A stretch of 39,567 nucleotides of DNA. Source: Candidatus Magasanikiibacteriota bacterium (GTDB lineage Bacteria > Patescibacteria > ABY1 > Magasanikbacterales > 2-02-FULL-50-9b). Within the stretch, counting starts at the first letter, position 1, and every line of letters begins with the position of its first letter. The DNA is taken from assembly GCA_903893485.1 (NCBI GenBank), contig CAITMK010000015.1:1-39567 (forward strand), read 5' to 3'. The position numbers were made by a program, and so were the translations under genes. The notes under the pieces were generated by a model, which was not told the DNA's origin, searched no databases, and worked only from the letters and a program-made list of their open reading frames with translations. Below are positions 23,614 to 33,049 of this stretch, one piece after another.

Positions 23614-25694
23614 GTAGGTAGTGTAGCACCCTTTCCCTTCTTTTTCAACTGTCGGTTCTGCTCCTTGGTGAGGGTCACAATTTCATCGCGCAAAATGGCC
23701 GCCAGCTCAAACTGGAGCTCTTTTGAGGCCTGGCGCATCTGCATCTCTTTTGCCTTAATAATATCCGGAATTGAACGGCCCTCATCTGCCAATAAATCCA
23801 AATTTGGCAGGTCTGGATGCTCACCTTTTTTCGGTTTTTTGTTTTTATCTTTCACCGAAGTCAATCCAAAATCCTTCAAAATATCGCGAATGTTTTTCTT
23901 GATTGTTTGTGGTGTAATGCCATGCTTTTTGTTGTACGCCATTTGAATCGTGCGGCGACGTTCGGTTTCGGCCATCGCGCGCTCCAGTGAATTGGTCATG
24001 TGGTCGGCGTACAAAATAACTTCACCCGCGGCATTACGCGCAGCGCGACCAATCGTTTGAATGAGCGATGTTTCGCTACGTAAAAAACCTTCTTTGTCTG
24101 CATCCAAAATTGCAACAAGCGAAACTTCTGGCACATCCAAACCTTCACGAAGCAAATTCACACCAACCAAAACATCATAAATACCCCGGCGAAAATCACC
24201 CATGATTTGAATGCGTTCGATGGTATCGATATCCGAATGCAAATATTGCACCTTGATTTTTTTCTGCTTCAAAAAGTCAGTTAAATCTTCGGCCATTTTT
24301 TTGGTTAGCGTTGTTACCATCGTGCGTTCATCTTTTTTAGCACGTTCAACCGCACGCTCAATTAAATCATGCACTTGGCCCTGATAGTCGCCAATGGCCG
24401 TAACTGGTTTAACAATTAATACCGGATCAAGCAAACCGGTTGGACGAATAATTTGCTCCACCACTTGCGCTGATTTTTTGCGTTCAAATTCTGCTGGCGT
24501 TGCGGACACAAAAATAATTTGTGGGGCGCGCGCCAAAAATTCTTTATCATTGAGCGGACGATTATCCGCGGCGCTTGGCAACCGAAAACCGAAATCAACC
24601 AAGCTACGTTTACGTGCACTATCGCCACCCGACATGGCGCCAATTTGCGGCAAGGTGACATGTGATTCATCAAGCACACACAAAAAATCTTTCGGAAAAT
24701 AATCCATGAGCGTGTATGGCGGATCGCCTTCTTTGCGGCCATCAAAGTAGCGCGAATAATTTTCAACGCCATTCACATACCCAATTTCTTTGAGCATGGT
24801 GATGTCGTATTTCGTGCGACGACGCAAACGATCTTCTTCGACCAACATGTTTTTTGATTGAAAATATTTTAATCGCTCATCTAATTCTTTTTGAATTTGC
24901 GCAAGTGCTTTTTCACTCGTTTTACTATCTGCCAAATAATGTTTCGCAGGGAAAATCCAGGCGTCATTACTTTTTCCCATGGCTTTGCGCGTTACTAAAT
25001 CAAACAGTTCAATGGATTTTATGTTGCCGCCCATGCCGTTGATGCGATAGATGCGCCCTTCTTCAACCGGTACAATATCAAGCACCTCGCCTTGCAACCG
25101 AAAGGTGCCGCGCGCCAATTCCACGGTGGTGCGTGTAAATTGCATGGCAATTAATTTTTTTAAAATTACCGGGCGCGAAAAAACATCACCAACTTTTAAC
25201 TGCAAAACATTTTCCAAATAATTTTGCGGCGAACCCAAACCATAAATACACGAAACTGACGAAACGATAATCGTGTCGCGGCGCGTCAAAAGCGCTTGCG
25301 TTGCGGCGTGGCGCAAACGATCAATTTCCTGATTGATCATCGCTTCTTTTTCAATGTATGTGTCCGTGCCTGGCATGTACGCTTCTGGCTGATAATAATC
25401 GTAATACGAAACAAAATATTCCACGGCGTTTTCCGGAAAAAATTCACGGAATTCGTTGCAGAGCTGCGCCGCTAATGTTTTGTTATGCGCAATCACCAAG
25501 GTTGGGCGCTGCGTTTGTTCAATTACATTTGCAATGGTAAATGTTTTACCCGTACCCGTTGCACCAAGCAGTGTTTGCATGCCATCGCCGCGCGTGGTGC
25601 CCGTTACCAACGCCGAAATAGCCTCGGGCTGATCACCCGCAGGCTTATATTCGGAATGTAATTTAAATTTTTTATCGCCAACCTTTTCTAACAT
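23610..25694 (-). CDS. uvrB: Excinuclease ABC subunit B
   Basis: 694 residues, full length. UvrB is the helicase-like subunit that verifies damage and recruits UvrC. Walker A GATGTGKT (44-51), the beta-hairpin segment Y-Y-D-Y-Y-Q-P-E-A-Y (about 95-104), V-L-D-E-S-H-V-T-L-P-Q (motif II), motif VI Q-T-I-G-R-A-A-R-N, and a C-terminal UVR motif (about 640-680) for contact with UvrC. It follows the metallo-hydrolase gene by three bases and overlaps the SanA-like gene. Confidence 0.97.
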   Translation of the reverse strand: MLEKVGDKKFKLHSEYKPAGDQPEAISALVTGTTRGDGMQTLLGATGTGKTFTIANVIEQTQRPTLVIAHNKTLAAQLCNEFREFFPENAVEYFVSYYDYYQPEAYMPGTDTYIEKEAMINQEIDRLRHAATQALLTRRDTIIVSSVSCIYGLGSPQNYLENVLQLKVGDVFSRPVILKKLIAMQFTRTTVELARGTFRLQGEVLDIVPVEEGRIYRINGMGGNIKSIELFDLVTRKAMGKSNDAWIFPAKHYLADSKTSEKALAQIQKELDERLKYFQSKNMLVEEDRLRRRTKYDITMLKEIGYVNGVENYSRYFDGRKEGDPPYTLMDYFPKDFLCVLDESHVTLPQIGAMSGGDSARKRSLVDFGFRLPSAADNRPLNDKEFLARAPQIIFVSATPAEFERKKSAQVVEQIIRPTGLLDPVLIVKPVTAIGDYQGQVHDLIERAVERAKKDERTMVTTLTKKMAEDLTDFLKQKKIKVQYLHSDIDTIERIQIMGDFRRGIYDVLVGVNLLREGLDVPEVSLVAILDADKEGFLRSETSLIQTIGRAARNAAGEVILYADHMTNSLERAMAETERRRTIQMAYNKKHGITPQTIKKNIRDILKDFGLTSVKDKNKKPKKGEHPDLPNLDLLADEGRSIPDIIKAKEMQMRQASKELQFELAAILRDEIVTLTKEQNRQLKKKGKGATLPT

Positions 25695-25697
25695 ACT

Positions 25698-27059
25698 TTA
25701 GATATCTGCAATTTCGCCAAAGCGTGCAACTTGCACAGGAATTTTTAATCGAACCGTGACTAATTCTGCAAACGTACTTGCCGATGATGGATCTGCATGC
25801 ACAATAATAATTCGTCCTGGTTTGTGAGGCGCACTGCCGGCCCATGCTAACAACTTATTTTGATCGCCATGTGCGGAATACGAATCCAGGCGTTCGATAT
25901 GACAGCGCACGGGAATTTGCTCGCCGTTAATTGTTACCATTGGTGCACGATCTTGCACGCGACGGCCGAGCGTTCCTTCGGCCTGATACGAAACCAACGC
26001 AACCGTTGAATTAGGATCCGACAAATAACGCATCAGGTGATGCATAATGCGCCCTCCAGACATCATGCCGCTGCCCGCGATAATCACTTTTGGATTTGGC
26101 GTACTATTAATCGTCTTTGATTCTTCGGTGGTTAACGTGACTTTGAGCCCCGGAAAATCGAGAAAATCATCGCCCGCCTTCCACTTAGCCGCCGCTTCGG
26201 AATCGTAATACTGTGGAAACGCACGATACACTGCATTTGCATGTATGGCAAGGGGTCCGTCAAGGAAGATTGGAATGCGTGGCAACGCGTGTTCAAATTC
26301 AATGAGCTGGTTAAATTCAAACAAAATTTCCTGCGTACGTTCAATGGAAAACGCGGGGATTAATAATGCCCCGCCGCGCTTCACTGACTCAATAATAATT
26401 TTACGCAAATCTTCGCGGCGCTGACGTGGCGATCCATGCAAACGATCACCATACGTCGCTTCCATTACTAACACATCGCAATCAACTAAATTTTCTGAAT
26501 TTTTTACAATTGGCACATCGTCGTTTCCCATGTCACCTGAAAACACCGCGACTTTCCCGTGCACATGCAGTTCAATAAATGCAGAACCAAAAATATGTCC
26601 CGCGTCGTGGAAGATCGCAAAAAAATCTTCGCCTGGCGCTCCTAACAAAATTTTCTCGCTGTATTTTTTTGGTACTAATTTTGTATTTGCGCGATCCACA
26701 TCTGGCTGCTGGTACAACATCGGGTTGCCATGTTTACGATGTTCCGTGGTCATGACGCCGAGCATGTCATCCCACTGCAAACGGATTAATGCCGCGCCCG
26801 GCTCGGTTGCATACACGGGCCCGCGAAACCCGCGTTCAAAAAGTAATGGCACGCGACCACAATGATCGATGTGTGCGTGCGTTACCAACACCGCAGAAAT
26901 TTCGGTTGCATCAAATAAAAATGGATCCGTATTGCTTGTTGCCGCATGTTCAGATCCTTGAAACATACCGCAATCGACCAGAATTTTTTTACCTTCTGAT
27001 TCGACCATAAAACAGGAACCCGTAACTTCGCCCGAGGCGCCGCAAAATTGAATGTGCAT
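25698..27059 (-). CDS. Beta-CASP metallo-beta-lactamase RNA hydrolase (COG1236-like)
   Basis: 453 residues from the ATG at 27059 (M-H-I-Q-F-C-G-A), the usual family start. Enzymes of this type cleave RNA, as endo- or exonucleases, with two zinc ions. Metal motifs: H-A-H-I-D-H-C-G (about 63-70), D-A-G-H-I-F-G-S (about 151-158), F-S-G-D-M (about 174). Beta-CASP motifs: A in M-E-A-T-Y-G-D-R, B in G-S-G-M-M-S-G-G-R, C in Y-S-A-H-G-D. It heads the operon with uvrB, sanA-like, uvrA and rlmD. Its -10 predicts a leaderless transcript. Confidence 0.92.
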   Translation of the reverse strand: MHIQFCGASGEVTGSCFMVESEGKKILVDCGMFQGSEHAATSNTDPFLFDATEISAVLVTHAHIDHCGRVPLLFERGFRGPVYATEPGAALIRLQWDDMLGVMTTEHRKHGNPMLYQQPDVDRANTKLVPKKYSEKILLGAPGEDFFAIFHDAGHIFGSAFIELHVHGKVAVFSGDMGNDDVPIVKNSENLVDCDVLVMEATYGDRLHGSPRQRREDLRKIIIESVKRGGALLIPAFSIERTQEILFEFNQLIEFEHALPRIPIFLDGPLAIHANAVYRAFPQYYDSEAAAKWKAGDDFLDFPGLKVTLTTEESKTINSTPNPKVIIAGSGMMSGGRIMHHLMRYLSDPNSTVALVSYQAEGTLGRRVQDRAPMVTINGEQIPVRCHIERLDSYSAHGDQNKLLAWAGSAPHKPGRIIIVHADPSSASTFAELVTVRLKIPVQVARFGEIADI

Positions 27060-27069
27060 AGATGTGGTC

Positions 27070-27075
27070 AGTATA
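27070..27075 (-). promoter_or_regulatory. -10 element of the metallo-hydrolase/uvrB/uvrA operon
   Basis: TATACT on the minus strand (27075-27070). The predicted start near 27063 is 4 nt before the ATG at 27059. No clear -35. No LexA-type site is evident near it. Confidence 0.5.
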
Positions 27076-27108
27076 CCTAATATATGGTACACTCGTCACA
27101 TATCAAGT

Positions 27109-27807
27109 ATGCGCGCTGATCAACAAGCATCAAATACCGTACAAATTCAGGAGCCAACACTTAAAGAAATTAACAAACGGAGCAGTTGGATTCGTGGAAG
27201 TTGCCTCACCGGCGCTGGCTGTATTGTCTTTTTTTTCGCGGGCCTTTATTTTGTTTTTCGTCTTGTCGTGGGCAGCGGCCCCGCGGTGCTTTCTGAATTC
27301 CCCGATGACTTCCCTCGCGACATTCCTCAATCAAATCCCGACAAATTAATTCGTGTGACCTACGTTGATGCAACCACGAAATCTCGTGCAATGTGGCTTG
27401 CAACCGCGATTCCAGAAATCATGCTTGCGCCGCTTTTGGGCGAAATCGATCCGAATGCGCGCATCACCGAAACGCATGATAGTTTAGGGCGCGTTGATTT
27501 TGAGCGCTCGATCGATCGTTCAGACTTACTCCGCTATATCGCGTGGCCGATTGGCGCATCAAATACAAAAACCGTTGTAGCGACCTGGAGCGGCATCAAC
27601 TCATACCCTTCAATTTTGGCAGATAATTTAGAACGCAGCTTAAAACAAAAAGGTTTTACCGTTGCTGAAGATGCACACCCCGCAGACAATGCCGCTGACT
27701 TTTCATTCAACCGCGCCGACAATATCTCCGGAACATTTCGCGCCATAGATTTGCATTCAGACCAATCTGGTGTAGAATTCGTAGAACTGATCGTGAACTA
27801 TCCGTAA
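27109..27807 (+). CDS. Membrane-anchored protein, unrecognised
   Basis: 232 residues from the ATG at 27109; a longer frame from 27052 would overlap the divergent hydrolase start. A cytoplasmic N-terminus (1-28), one membrane helix (about 34-54), and an outer domain of about 175 residues with no motif I know. Position five to eight bases before murJ suggests co-transcription and perhaps an envelope role. Confidence 0.68.
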   Translation: MRADQQASNTVQIQEPTLKEINKRSSWIRGSCLTGAGCIVFFFAGLYFVFRLVVGSGPAVLSEFPDDFPRDIPQSNPDKLIRVTYVDATTKSRAMWLATAIPEIMLAPLLGEIDPNARITETHDSLGRVDFERSIDRSDLLRYIAWPIGASNTKTVVATWSGINSYPSILADNLERSLKQKGFTVAEDAHPADNAADFSFNRADNISGTFRAIDLHSDQSGVEFVELIVNYP

Positions 27808-27815
27808 TTACTGTG

Positions 27816-29441
27816 ATGATGCTGAAAAGATTGTTTAACCACACATCCGAAACCATAACGGCTGCTGCCGTAGTGCTTGGTGGCGCTGCGCTCATGAGCC
27901 GTATTTTAGGTTTGCTGCGTGATCGACTGCTTACTTATACATTTGGTGCTGGCCCAACACTTGACGCCTATTATGTTGCGTTCAAAGTGCCGGATTTATT
28001 ATATAATTTATTAATTTTGGGCGCGCTGTCTTCAGCGTTCATTCCAATTTTTTCAGAATATTTGGCCAAAAAAGACACCGATGGCGCCTGGAATTTCATG
28101 AACAAAAGTATTAGCACCATGGGAAGTATTTTTTTATTGCTTGCAATTGCCTGTAGTGTTTTTGCACCGTGGTACACGCACCTTACGGCGCCAGGTTTTG
28201 TTGGCGCGCAATTTAATTTAGCGGTGCTACTCACGCGCATCATGTGTTTTTCGCCAGTGCTCATGGGTTTGTCCGCTGCGGTGGGCGGCGCGCTACAATC
28301 ATTAAAAAAGTTTTTGCTGTATGCGCTCGCGCCAGTACTTTATAATGTTGGTATCATCGTTGGCATTTTAATTTTTGTTCCGTTGTTTGGAACAGTTGGT
28401 TTGGCGCTTGGCGTTTTACTTGGCGCACTCATGCATCTTGGTATTCAATTGCCCGCGCTTATTTCGTCTGGTTTTAAACCTGCGTGGAGTTGGGGGTGGA
28501 AAGATAAAAATGTTCGCGAGATGTTCATGCTCATGGGACCACGCACCATCGCGCTCGCTGCGGTGCAAATTAATTTAGTGGTGATCACGGCGCTTGCATC
28601 AAAACTGCCGGTTGGCTCTGTTTCGATTTTTACCCTTGCCGACAATATTCAATCCATGCCAGAAGGTGTCATTGCGGTTTCATTTGCCGTTGCCGCGTTT
28701 CCACTCATGACCCATTTTGCGGCCGAAGGAAATCCCGATGGCGTTGCAAAAACAATTAACCAAACCATGCGCACCGTGCTTACGTGGATGCTGCCAATTT
28801 GTATTTTATTTGTGGTGCTGCGTACGGAATGGGTTCGTATTATTTTGGGCGCGGGTAAATTCGATTGGGCCGCAACCGTTGCAACTGCCGACACGCTTGC
28901 ACTTTTTGCAATCGGTTTATTTGGCCAAGCAGCGGTGCATGTTTTGGCGCGCGGTTTTTACGCCATCAAAGACACGCGCACCCCAGCCACGGTTGCAATT
29001 GCCGCAACGGTGATTGGTCTTGGCAGCGCACTCTGGCTCATGGGTCCACTTGGTGTTCGTGGACTTGGCTTGGCCGCAAGTATTGAATCAATTATTAATG
29101 CACTGGTGCTGTATGCATTACTCATTCGTCGCCTCGGCAGCACCTACGTTGCAGACACATTAAAAACAATTTATAAAATCAGCATTGCCGGCCTTGTCAT
29201 GGCGCTTTTAGTGCAAGGGCTAAAAGAACCAATCGGCACCTACGTAAACATGCAAACTTTTTTTGGCGTTTTAATTAAAGCGGGCGGTGCATCACTTGGC
29301 GGACTTATTGGATTCGTTGCGATTGCGCTTTTACTTCGCGTTCCCGAAATGTACGAAATTTTAGAAATGTTTAAAACGCGTTTACGCGGCGTCACCAAAT
29401 TGCTTCCTGCGGACGTCACCGATATCGATAGCTCCCATTAA
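27816..29441 (+). CDS. murJ: Lipid II flippase MurJ
   Basis: 541 residues, about 14 membrane helices. MurJ moves lipid II across the membrane for peptidoglycan synthesis. Family signs: the start A-A-A-V-V-L-G-G-A-A-L-M-S-R-I-L-G-L-L-R-D, then F-G-A-G-P-T-L-D-A-Y-Y-V-A-F-K-V-P-D-L, and L-S-S-A-F-I-P-I-F. The start lies in GTG-ATG-ATG (27813, 27816, 27819) and cannot be fixed among these. Follows the gene at 27109 closely. Confidence 0.95.
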   Translation: MMLKRLFNHTSETITAAAVVLGGAALMSRILGLLRDRLLTYTFGAGPTLDAYYVAFKVPDLLYNLLILGALSSAFIPIFSEYLAKKDTDGAWNFMNKSISTMGSIFLLLAIACSVFAPWYTHLTAPGFVGAQFNLAVLLTRIMCFSPVLMGLSAAVGGALQSLKKFLLYALAPVLYNVGIIVGILIFVPLFGTVGLALGVLLGALMHLGIQLPALISSGFKPAWSWGWKDKNVREMFMLMGPRTIALAAVQINLVVITALASKLPVGSVSIFTLADNIQSMPEGVIAVSFAVAAFPLMTHFAAEGNPDGVAKTINQTMRTVLTWMLPICILFVVLRTEWVRIILGAGKFDWAATVATADTLALFAIGLFGQAAVHVLARGFYAIKDTRTPATVAIAATVIGLGSALWLMGPLGVRGLGLAASIESIINALVLYALLIRRLGSTYVADTLKTIYKISIAGLVMALLVQGLKEPIGTYVNMQTFFGVLIKAGGASLGGLIGFVAIALLLRVPEMYEILEMFKTRLRGVTKLLPADVTDIDSSH

Positions 29442-29490
29442 AAAAATGCCGCTCTCCCCTTGTCGCCGTATGGTGACTTGGGGAGAACGG
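29440..29490 (-). terminator. Intrinsic terminator of the 29508-30278 gene
   Basis: A long imperfect hairpin (29449-29490; core TCTCCCC / GGGGAGA with inner GTCGCC / GGTGAC and loop GTAT) followed on the minus strand by a T-run (29446-29440) that begins at the murJ stop. Confidence 0.75.
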
Positions 29491-29507
29491 ATTGAGGCGC
29501 CAGCGAA

Positions 29508-30278
29508 CTACGGATGCTCAAGCGGAATTTCAGTGGCATCGCGCTTACGCTTCTGTTCGTCGGCCCAGGCGTCCAAAATTTTCACCCGGCTCGCCTGCAC
29601 GCGCTCGTTGATTTCACTTGCGCGAAAACCATGACTCACGCCATACAGCACGTCAACCGTGCGGGCGTGCGCCAGTTTTTTCCAGACGCTTGCCGGAATC
29701 TGATGGCTGATGCCTCGCCACACCAAATCCTGGTAGCCGTTGCGGCAGTTGCCGGTGTTTTCACACTGGATCTGCATGAGCGGCGCCGGTTTGTATTCGG
29801 GAATTGGATCAAGCGGCCGACAAGCATCCTCCGGAACTCGTGCGTGCGTCGTACGGTATTCGTAACAGGCCTTCTCGTACGCAGCTTCGTTGGCAACGAT
29901 CTTCGCAACGCCGAACGCGCGTTGATCCGGCGTCTTTCCGAGCCATGCCGCCGCGATCACTTTCGGATAGCTGGGAACGACCTGCGGTGTACCGTCGTCG
30001 ATCATGCCCATCATGTGCGCGGACAAGCACCGCTTCGGGATCGGATAGCCAAGCCGCGCTTTGAACAACTGGTACCACCGCTCCGGACACTTCCCACGCG
30101 AGTTCTGCCAGGCCCGCTTCTGCGCTTCGGACGGCGGCGTACGCACCTCATACTCAACGCTATGCGGCACTTTCGTACCATCGGGCGCTGTGTATGTGCA
30201 GGTGTTACCCTCGCACTCGAGCGAGTCATTGCTCACATTGACCGCGGCCAGCGCAGCCAAGAAAATAACACCGATCAT
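29508..30278 (-). CDS. Secreted cysteine-containing protein, unrecognised (GC-rich unit 1)
   Basis: 256 residues from the ATG at 30278, chosen because GGAGG sits 4 nt upstream. A short signal peptide (about 1-16), then a soluble domain with about ten cysteines in separated pairs (L-E-C-E-G-N-T-C, G-K-C-P-E-R-W-Y, K-R-C-L-S, K-A-C-Y-E-Y, D-A-C-R-P, Q-C-E-N-T-G-N-C) which probably form disulfides. I do not recognise the family. GC and C/G-ending codons are much higher than in murJ or lepA; it has its own promoter and terminator. The antisense frame of equal length is a shadow. Confidence 0.75.
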   Translation of the reverse strand: MIGVIFLAALAAVNVSNDSLECEGNTCTYTAPDGTKVPHSVEYEVRTPPSEAQKRAWQNSRGKCPERWYQLFKARLGYPIPKRCLSAHMMGMIDDGTPQVVPSYPKVIAAAWLGKTPDQRAFGVAKIVANEAAYEKACYEYRTTHARVPEDACRPLDPIPEYKPAPLMQIQCENTGNCRNGYQDLVWRGISHQIPASVWKKLAHARTVDVLYGVSHGFRASEINERVQASRVKILDAWADEQKRKRDATEIPLEHP

Positions 30279-30282
30279 CGGA

Positions 30283-30345
30283 CCTCCTGATAGCAATCCC
30301 GCACGCGGGTGCCAAAACGATAGCGTTTAGTTCACATTTTGTCAA
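30283..30345 (-). promoter_or_regulatory. Promoter and Shine-Dalgarno of GC-rich unit 1
   Basis: TTGACA (30345-30340), 17-bp spacer, TATCGT (30322-30317); predicted start near 30310, leader about 32 nt with GGAGG (30287-30283) 4 nt before the ATG. Confidence 0.75.
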
Positions 30346-30385
30346 TAGTATTAATTCGAGACAACCGCTAAAATTAGCTAAAAAC

Positions 30386-30414
30386 TTGATTTATTTTAGG
30401 AGGCCCGGTATAAT
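30386..30414 (+). promoter_or_regulatory. lepA promoter
   Basis: TTGATT (30386-30391), 17-bp spacer, TATAAT (30409-30414). The predicted start near 30421 leaves 6 nt before the ATG. The AGGAGG at 30398-30403 is inside the spacer, so it is not transcribed and cannot serve as a Shine-Dalgarno. Confidence 0.8.
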
Positions 30415-30426
30415 CCCCTCACTTAT

Positions 30427-32238
30427 ATGGACCAAATCCGCAATTTTTGCATCATCGCCCACATTGACCACGGCAAGTCGACCCTCGCGGACCGACTTCT
30501 TGAAGTTACCGGCACCGTGCAAAAACGTGACATGCAAGCGCAGCTGCTTGATTCCATGGATTTGGAGCGCGAACGCGGGATTACCATTAAATTGGCGCCA
30601 GCGCGCATGAAACACGTGGTTGATGGCCGCGAATACGAATTAAATTTGATTGATACTCCAGGACACGTGGATTTTTCATACGAAGTTTCACGATCGCTTG
30701 CCGCGGTCGAAGGCGCGCTATTAGTCGTTGACGCATCGCAAGGCATGCAAGCACAAACGCTCGCAAATTTATATTTGGCCATTGAACAAGATTTAACCAT
30801 CATCCCGGTTTTAAATAAAATTGATTTGCCAAATGCGGACATCGAAAAAACAACCGCTGAAATTATTTCCGTGATTGGTTGCAAAAAAGAAGATATTATT
30901 TTAGCGAGCGGCAAAACGGGCGCCGGTGTGCCAGCAATTTTAGACGCAATCGTCGCGCGTGTTCCAGCGCCAGTTGGAAATATTAATGGCCCGGTGCGCG
31001 CATTAATTTTTGATTCCATTTACGATGACTATCGCGGCGTGGTTGCAAAAGTAAAAATCGTTGATGGCATCTTGCGCCCAACCACCAAAATTAAATTTAT
31101 TGCAACACAAAGTTTAGGCGAAGCGCTAGAAGTTGGTTTTTATAATCCAAAATTAGTTTCAACACCCGCGCTGCATACCGGCGAAATCGGATATGTGGTC
31201 ACGGGCCTGAAAGAAATTGTTGGCGTGCGCGTTGGTGATACAATTACGTCCGCAGCAGATGGTGCAACCGAGGGTTTGCCTGGCTACAAACCTGTTGTAC
31301 CGATGGTGTACGCCGGTGTGTATCCAAAAGATGGCTCGCAATTTTCGCGTTTGCGCGATGCGATGGAGCGTTTAAAATTAAATGACTCGTCGCTCGTGTA
31401 CGAAACAGAACAATCCCCTGCGCTTGGCATGGGTTTTCGTTGCGGTTTGCTCGGCCTCTTGCATTTAGAAATTGTCCAGGAACGTTTGTCGCGCGAATTT
31501 AAAATTGATGTGGTTGTGACCACGCCTTCCGTTGCGCTCACGGTGCACAAAACAAATGGCGATGTGATTACGGTTCATTCGCCAATGGAATATCCAGATC
31601 CAACTTTTATTGAAGAAACTTTAGAACCGTGGGTTAAAGTTGATGTGGTCACGCCAGCAATTTCACAAGGTGCGATCATTCAGCTCGTACACGAAAAACG
31701 TGGCCGCTACAAAAACGCGGAATATTTATCTGTCGGCGAGGTACACTCACGCGTGCTTTTGCATTTTGAATTACCACTATCTTCCATTTTGGTTGATTTT
31801 TATGATCGCTTGAAATCGATTTCGAGCGGGTACGCTTCCCTTTCATACGATTTGCTCGACGAAGAACCGGCCGATATTATTCGGTTGGAAATTTTAGTTG
31901 CCGAAGAATCTGTTGAAGCGCTTGCCGCGTTGGTGCCGCGTGAAGACGCCTATCGCCAAGGTAAACGCGTGTGTGAAAAATTAAAAGAACATTTGCCACG
32001 CCAAATGTTTGAAGTAAAATTACAAGCCGTGATCGGCGGCAAAATTATCGCGTCAGAGCGCATCAGCGCAATGCGTAAGGATGTTACATCTGGTTTGTAC
32101 GGCGGCGATGTAACCCGTAAAAATAAATTACTCGACAAACAAAAGAAAGGTAAAGAAAAAATGAAAGCCATGGGCCGTGGATCTGTCGATATTCCACCAG
32201 AAACTTTTTTGGCTATTTTGAAACCGGACGCGAGCTAA
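30427..32238 (+). CDS. lepA: Elongation factor 4 (LepA)
   Basis: 603 residues, full length. This ribosome-associated GTPase acts in translation under stress. G1 A-H-I-D-H-G-K-S-T (11-19), switch region R-G-I-T-I-K, G3 D-T-P-G-H-V-D-F (about 77-84), G4 N-K-I-D (about 131-134), and the LepA-specific C-terminal domain ending G-x-V-x-I-P-x-E-x-F. Single-gene unit with its own promoter. The leader is too short for a Shine-Dalgarno. Confidence 0.97.
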   Translation: MDQIRNFCIIAHIDHGKSTLADRLLEVTGTVQKRDMQAQLLDSMDLERERGITIKLAPARMKHVVDGREYELNLIDTPGHVDFSYEVSRSLAAVEGALLVVDASQGMQAQTLANLYLAIEQDLTIIPVLNKIDLPNADIEKTTAEIISVIGCKKEDIILASGKTGAGVPAILDAIVARVPAPVGNINGPVRALIFDSIYDDYRGVVAKVKIVDGILRPTTKIKFIATQSLGEALEVGFYNPKLVSTPALHTGEIGYVVTGLKEIVGVRVGDTITSAADGATEGLPGYKPVVPMVYAGVYPKDGSQFSRLRDAMERLKLNDSSLVYETEQSPALGMGFRCGLLGLLHLEIVQERLSREFKIDVVVTTPSVALTVHKTNGDVITVHSPMEYPDPTFIEETLEPWVKVDVVTPAISQGAIIQLVHEKRGRYKNAEYLSVGEVHSRVLLHFELPLSSILVDFYDRLKSISSGYASLSYDLLDEEPADIIRLEILVAEESVEALAALVPREDAYRQGKRVCEKLKEHLPRQMFEVKLQAVIGGKIIASERISAMRKDVTSGLYGGDVTRKNKLLDKQKKGKEKMKAMGRGSVDIPPETFLAILKPDAS

Positions 32239-32283
32239 ATAAAATGACCGCCCCGTCTGCATCGCTGCAAACAAGGCGGGTCA
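32236..32283 (-). terminator. Intrinsic terminator of the 32310-32882 gene
   Basis: Hairpin TGACCGCC / GGCGGGTCA with one bulged base (32245-32283), followed on the minus strand by T-rich sequence (TTTTATTTAG) that runs into the lepA stop. Confidence 0.65.
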
Positions 32284-32309
32284 GTGGCGCAAGTACGGTA
32301 CACGTGAAA

Positions 32310-32882
32310 TTACGGCGTGTATAACTCGCGATTGAACGAGACAACCATTTGGCAGCGAGGACCGAGATGGATCTCGTTGGCATCGCACACTTCCTGGAAG
32401 CCTTTAGTGTTCCACAAGAACACGCGGCAAGATCCGCTTGACGTCACGCCACTCTCCGCGAGCGCGCGCTCGAGGCCGTTGCCCACAACATCAAGCTTCG
32501 CAACGTAGAACGCATGATGGCTGGTGTAGCCGTTTTGCTGCGCCGTTTGATTTACCTGCAGGCGCAACGATTCGCACCCGTCTTTGCGAAGCTCAACGAG
32601 CACTGTCGCGGGACCATGCTGCGCGTTGAACGCCGTGGTCGCCGCATCGAATTGCTTGATGAGGCACGTCTGCCACAGCGGCGCACCTTTCACGGCGACT
32701 GGCGCAGCATCAACTTGTGGCGGCCACACGCCCCTGTGGAAAGCGATGGCCGCGATCCCCAAAAGAAGCAGGCCGATCAAATTCTTCCAGTAGCCCATAG
32801 ACGGCTCACTGGATTGTGCCCGCCAAAAAGCTAACAGCGCAAGGATCACGAAAATAATACCGAGAACAACCATTCCGTTCAT
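32310..32882 (-). CDS. Membrane-anchored thioredoxin-like protein (paralog 1, GC-rich unit 2)
   Basis: 190 residues. Two membrane helices (about 3-20 and 33-50), then an outer domain of about 120 residues with a thioredoxin-like order of strands and helices: T-V-L-V-E-L-R-K-D-G-C (about 92-102), helix, F-Y-V-A-K-L-D-V, helix, E-S-G-V, then C-R-V-F-L-W, E-V-C-D and a C-terminal helix. The active-site region has a single Cys (D-G-C-E) instead of CxxC. Clear paralog of 33050-33655: four cysteines align. GGAG precedes the ATG by 6 nt. Function not known. Confidence 0.75.
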   Translation of the reverse strand: MNGMVVLGIIFVILALLAFWRAQSSEPSMGYWKNLIGLLLLGIAAIAFHRGVWPPQVDAAPVAVKGAPLWQTCLIKQFDAATTAFNAQHGPATVLVELRKDGCESLRLQVNQTAQQNGYTSHHAFYVAKLDVVGNGLERALAESGVTSSGSCRVFLWNTKGFQEVCDANEIHLGPRCQMVVSFNRELYTP

Positions 32883-32888
32883 TGAGCA

Positions 32889-32956
32889 CTCCGAGAGATC
32901 TGGCTTTGTTTCTCCCTCACTTTCTAGAGACTACTCTGGGTTTGCCGTTTTGTCAA
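32889..32956 (-). promoter_or_regulatory. Promoter and Shine-Dalgarno of GC-rich unit 2
   Basis: TTGACA (32956-32951), 17-bp spacer, TAGTCT (32933-32928), predicted start near 32921; GGAG at 32892-32889, 6 nt before the ATG. Confidence 0.7.
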
Positions 32957-32975
32957 CGCCTTTTACGTGATTAAA

Positions 32976-33025
32976 TAAAAAAAACAGCCCGCCTCCCAAT
33001 CACGAATCGTGAAGGAAAACGGGCT
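32976..33025 (-). terminator. Intrinsic terminator of the 33050-33655 gene
   Basis: Outer stem AGCCCG / CGGGCT and inner stem CACGA / TCGTG (32986-33025), followed on the minus strand by a run of eight T (32984-32977). Confidence 0.85.
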
Positions 33026-33049
33026 CGCCGAACGCTTGCGTGTAGCGCG

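Noticed and set aside
29514..30290. Plus-strand reading frame of 258 codons opposite the 29508-30278 gene
   Set aside because: It is antisense to a gene that has a promoter, GGAGG, signal peptide and terminator on the minus strand; its own protein is Arg/His-rich without domains, the mark of a shadow frame in GC-rich DNA.
30398..30403. AGGAGG upstream of lepA as a Shine-Dalgarno
   Set aside because: It lies between the -35 and -10 of the lepA promoter, about 24 nt before the ATG, so it would not be in the mRNA.
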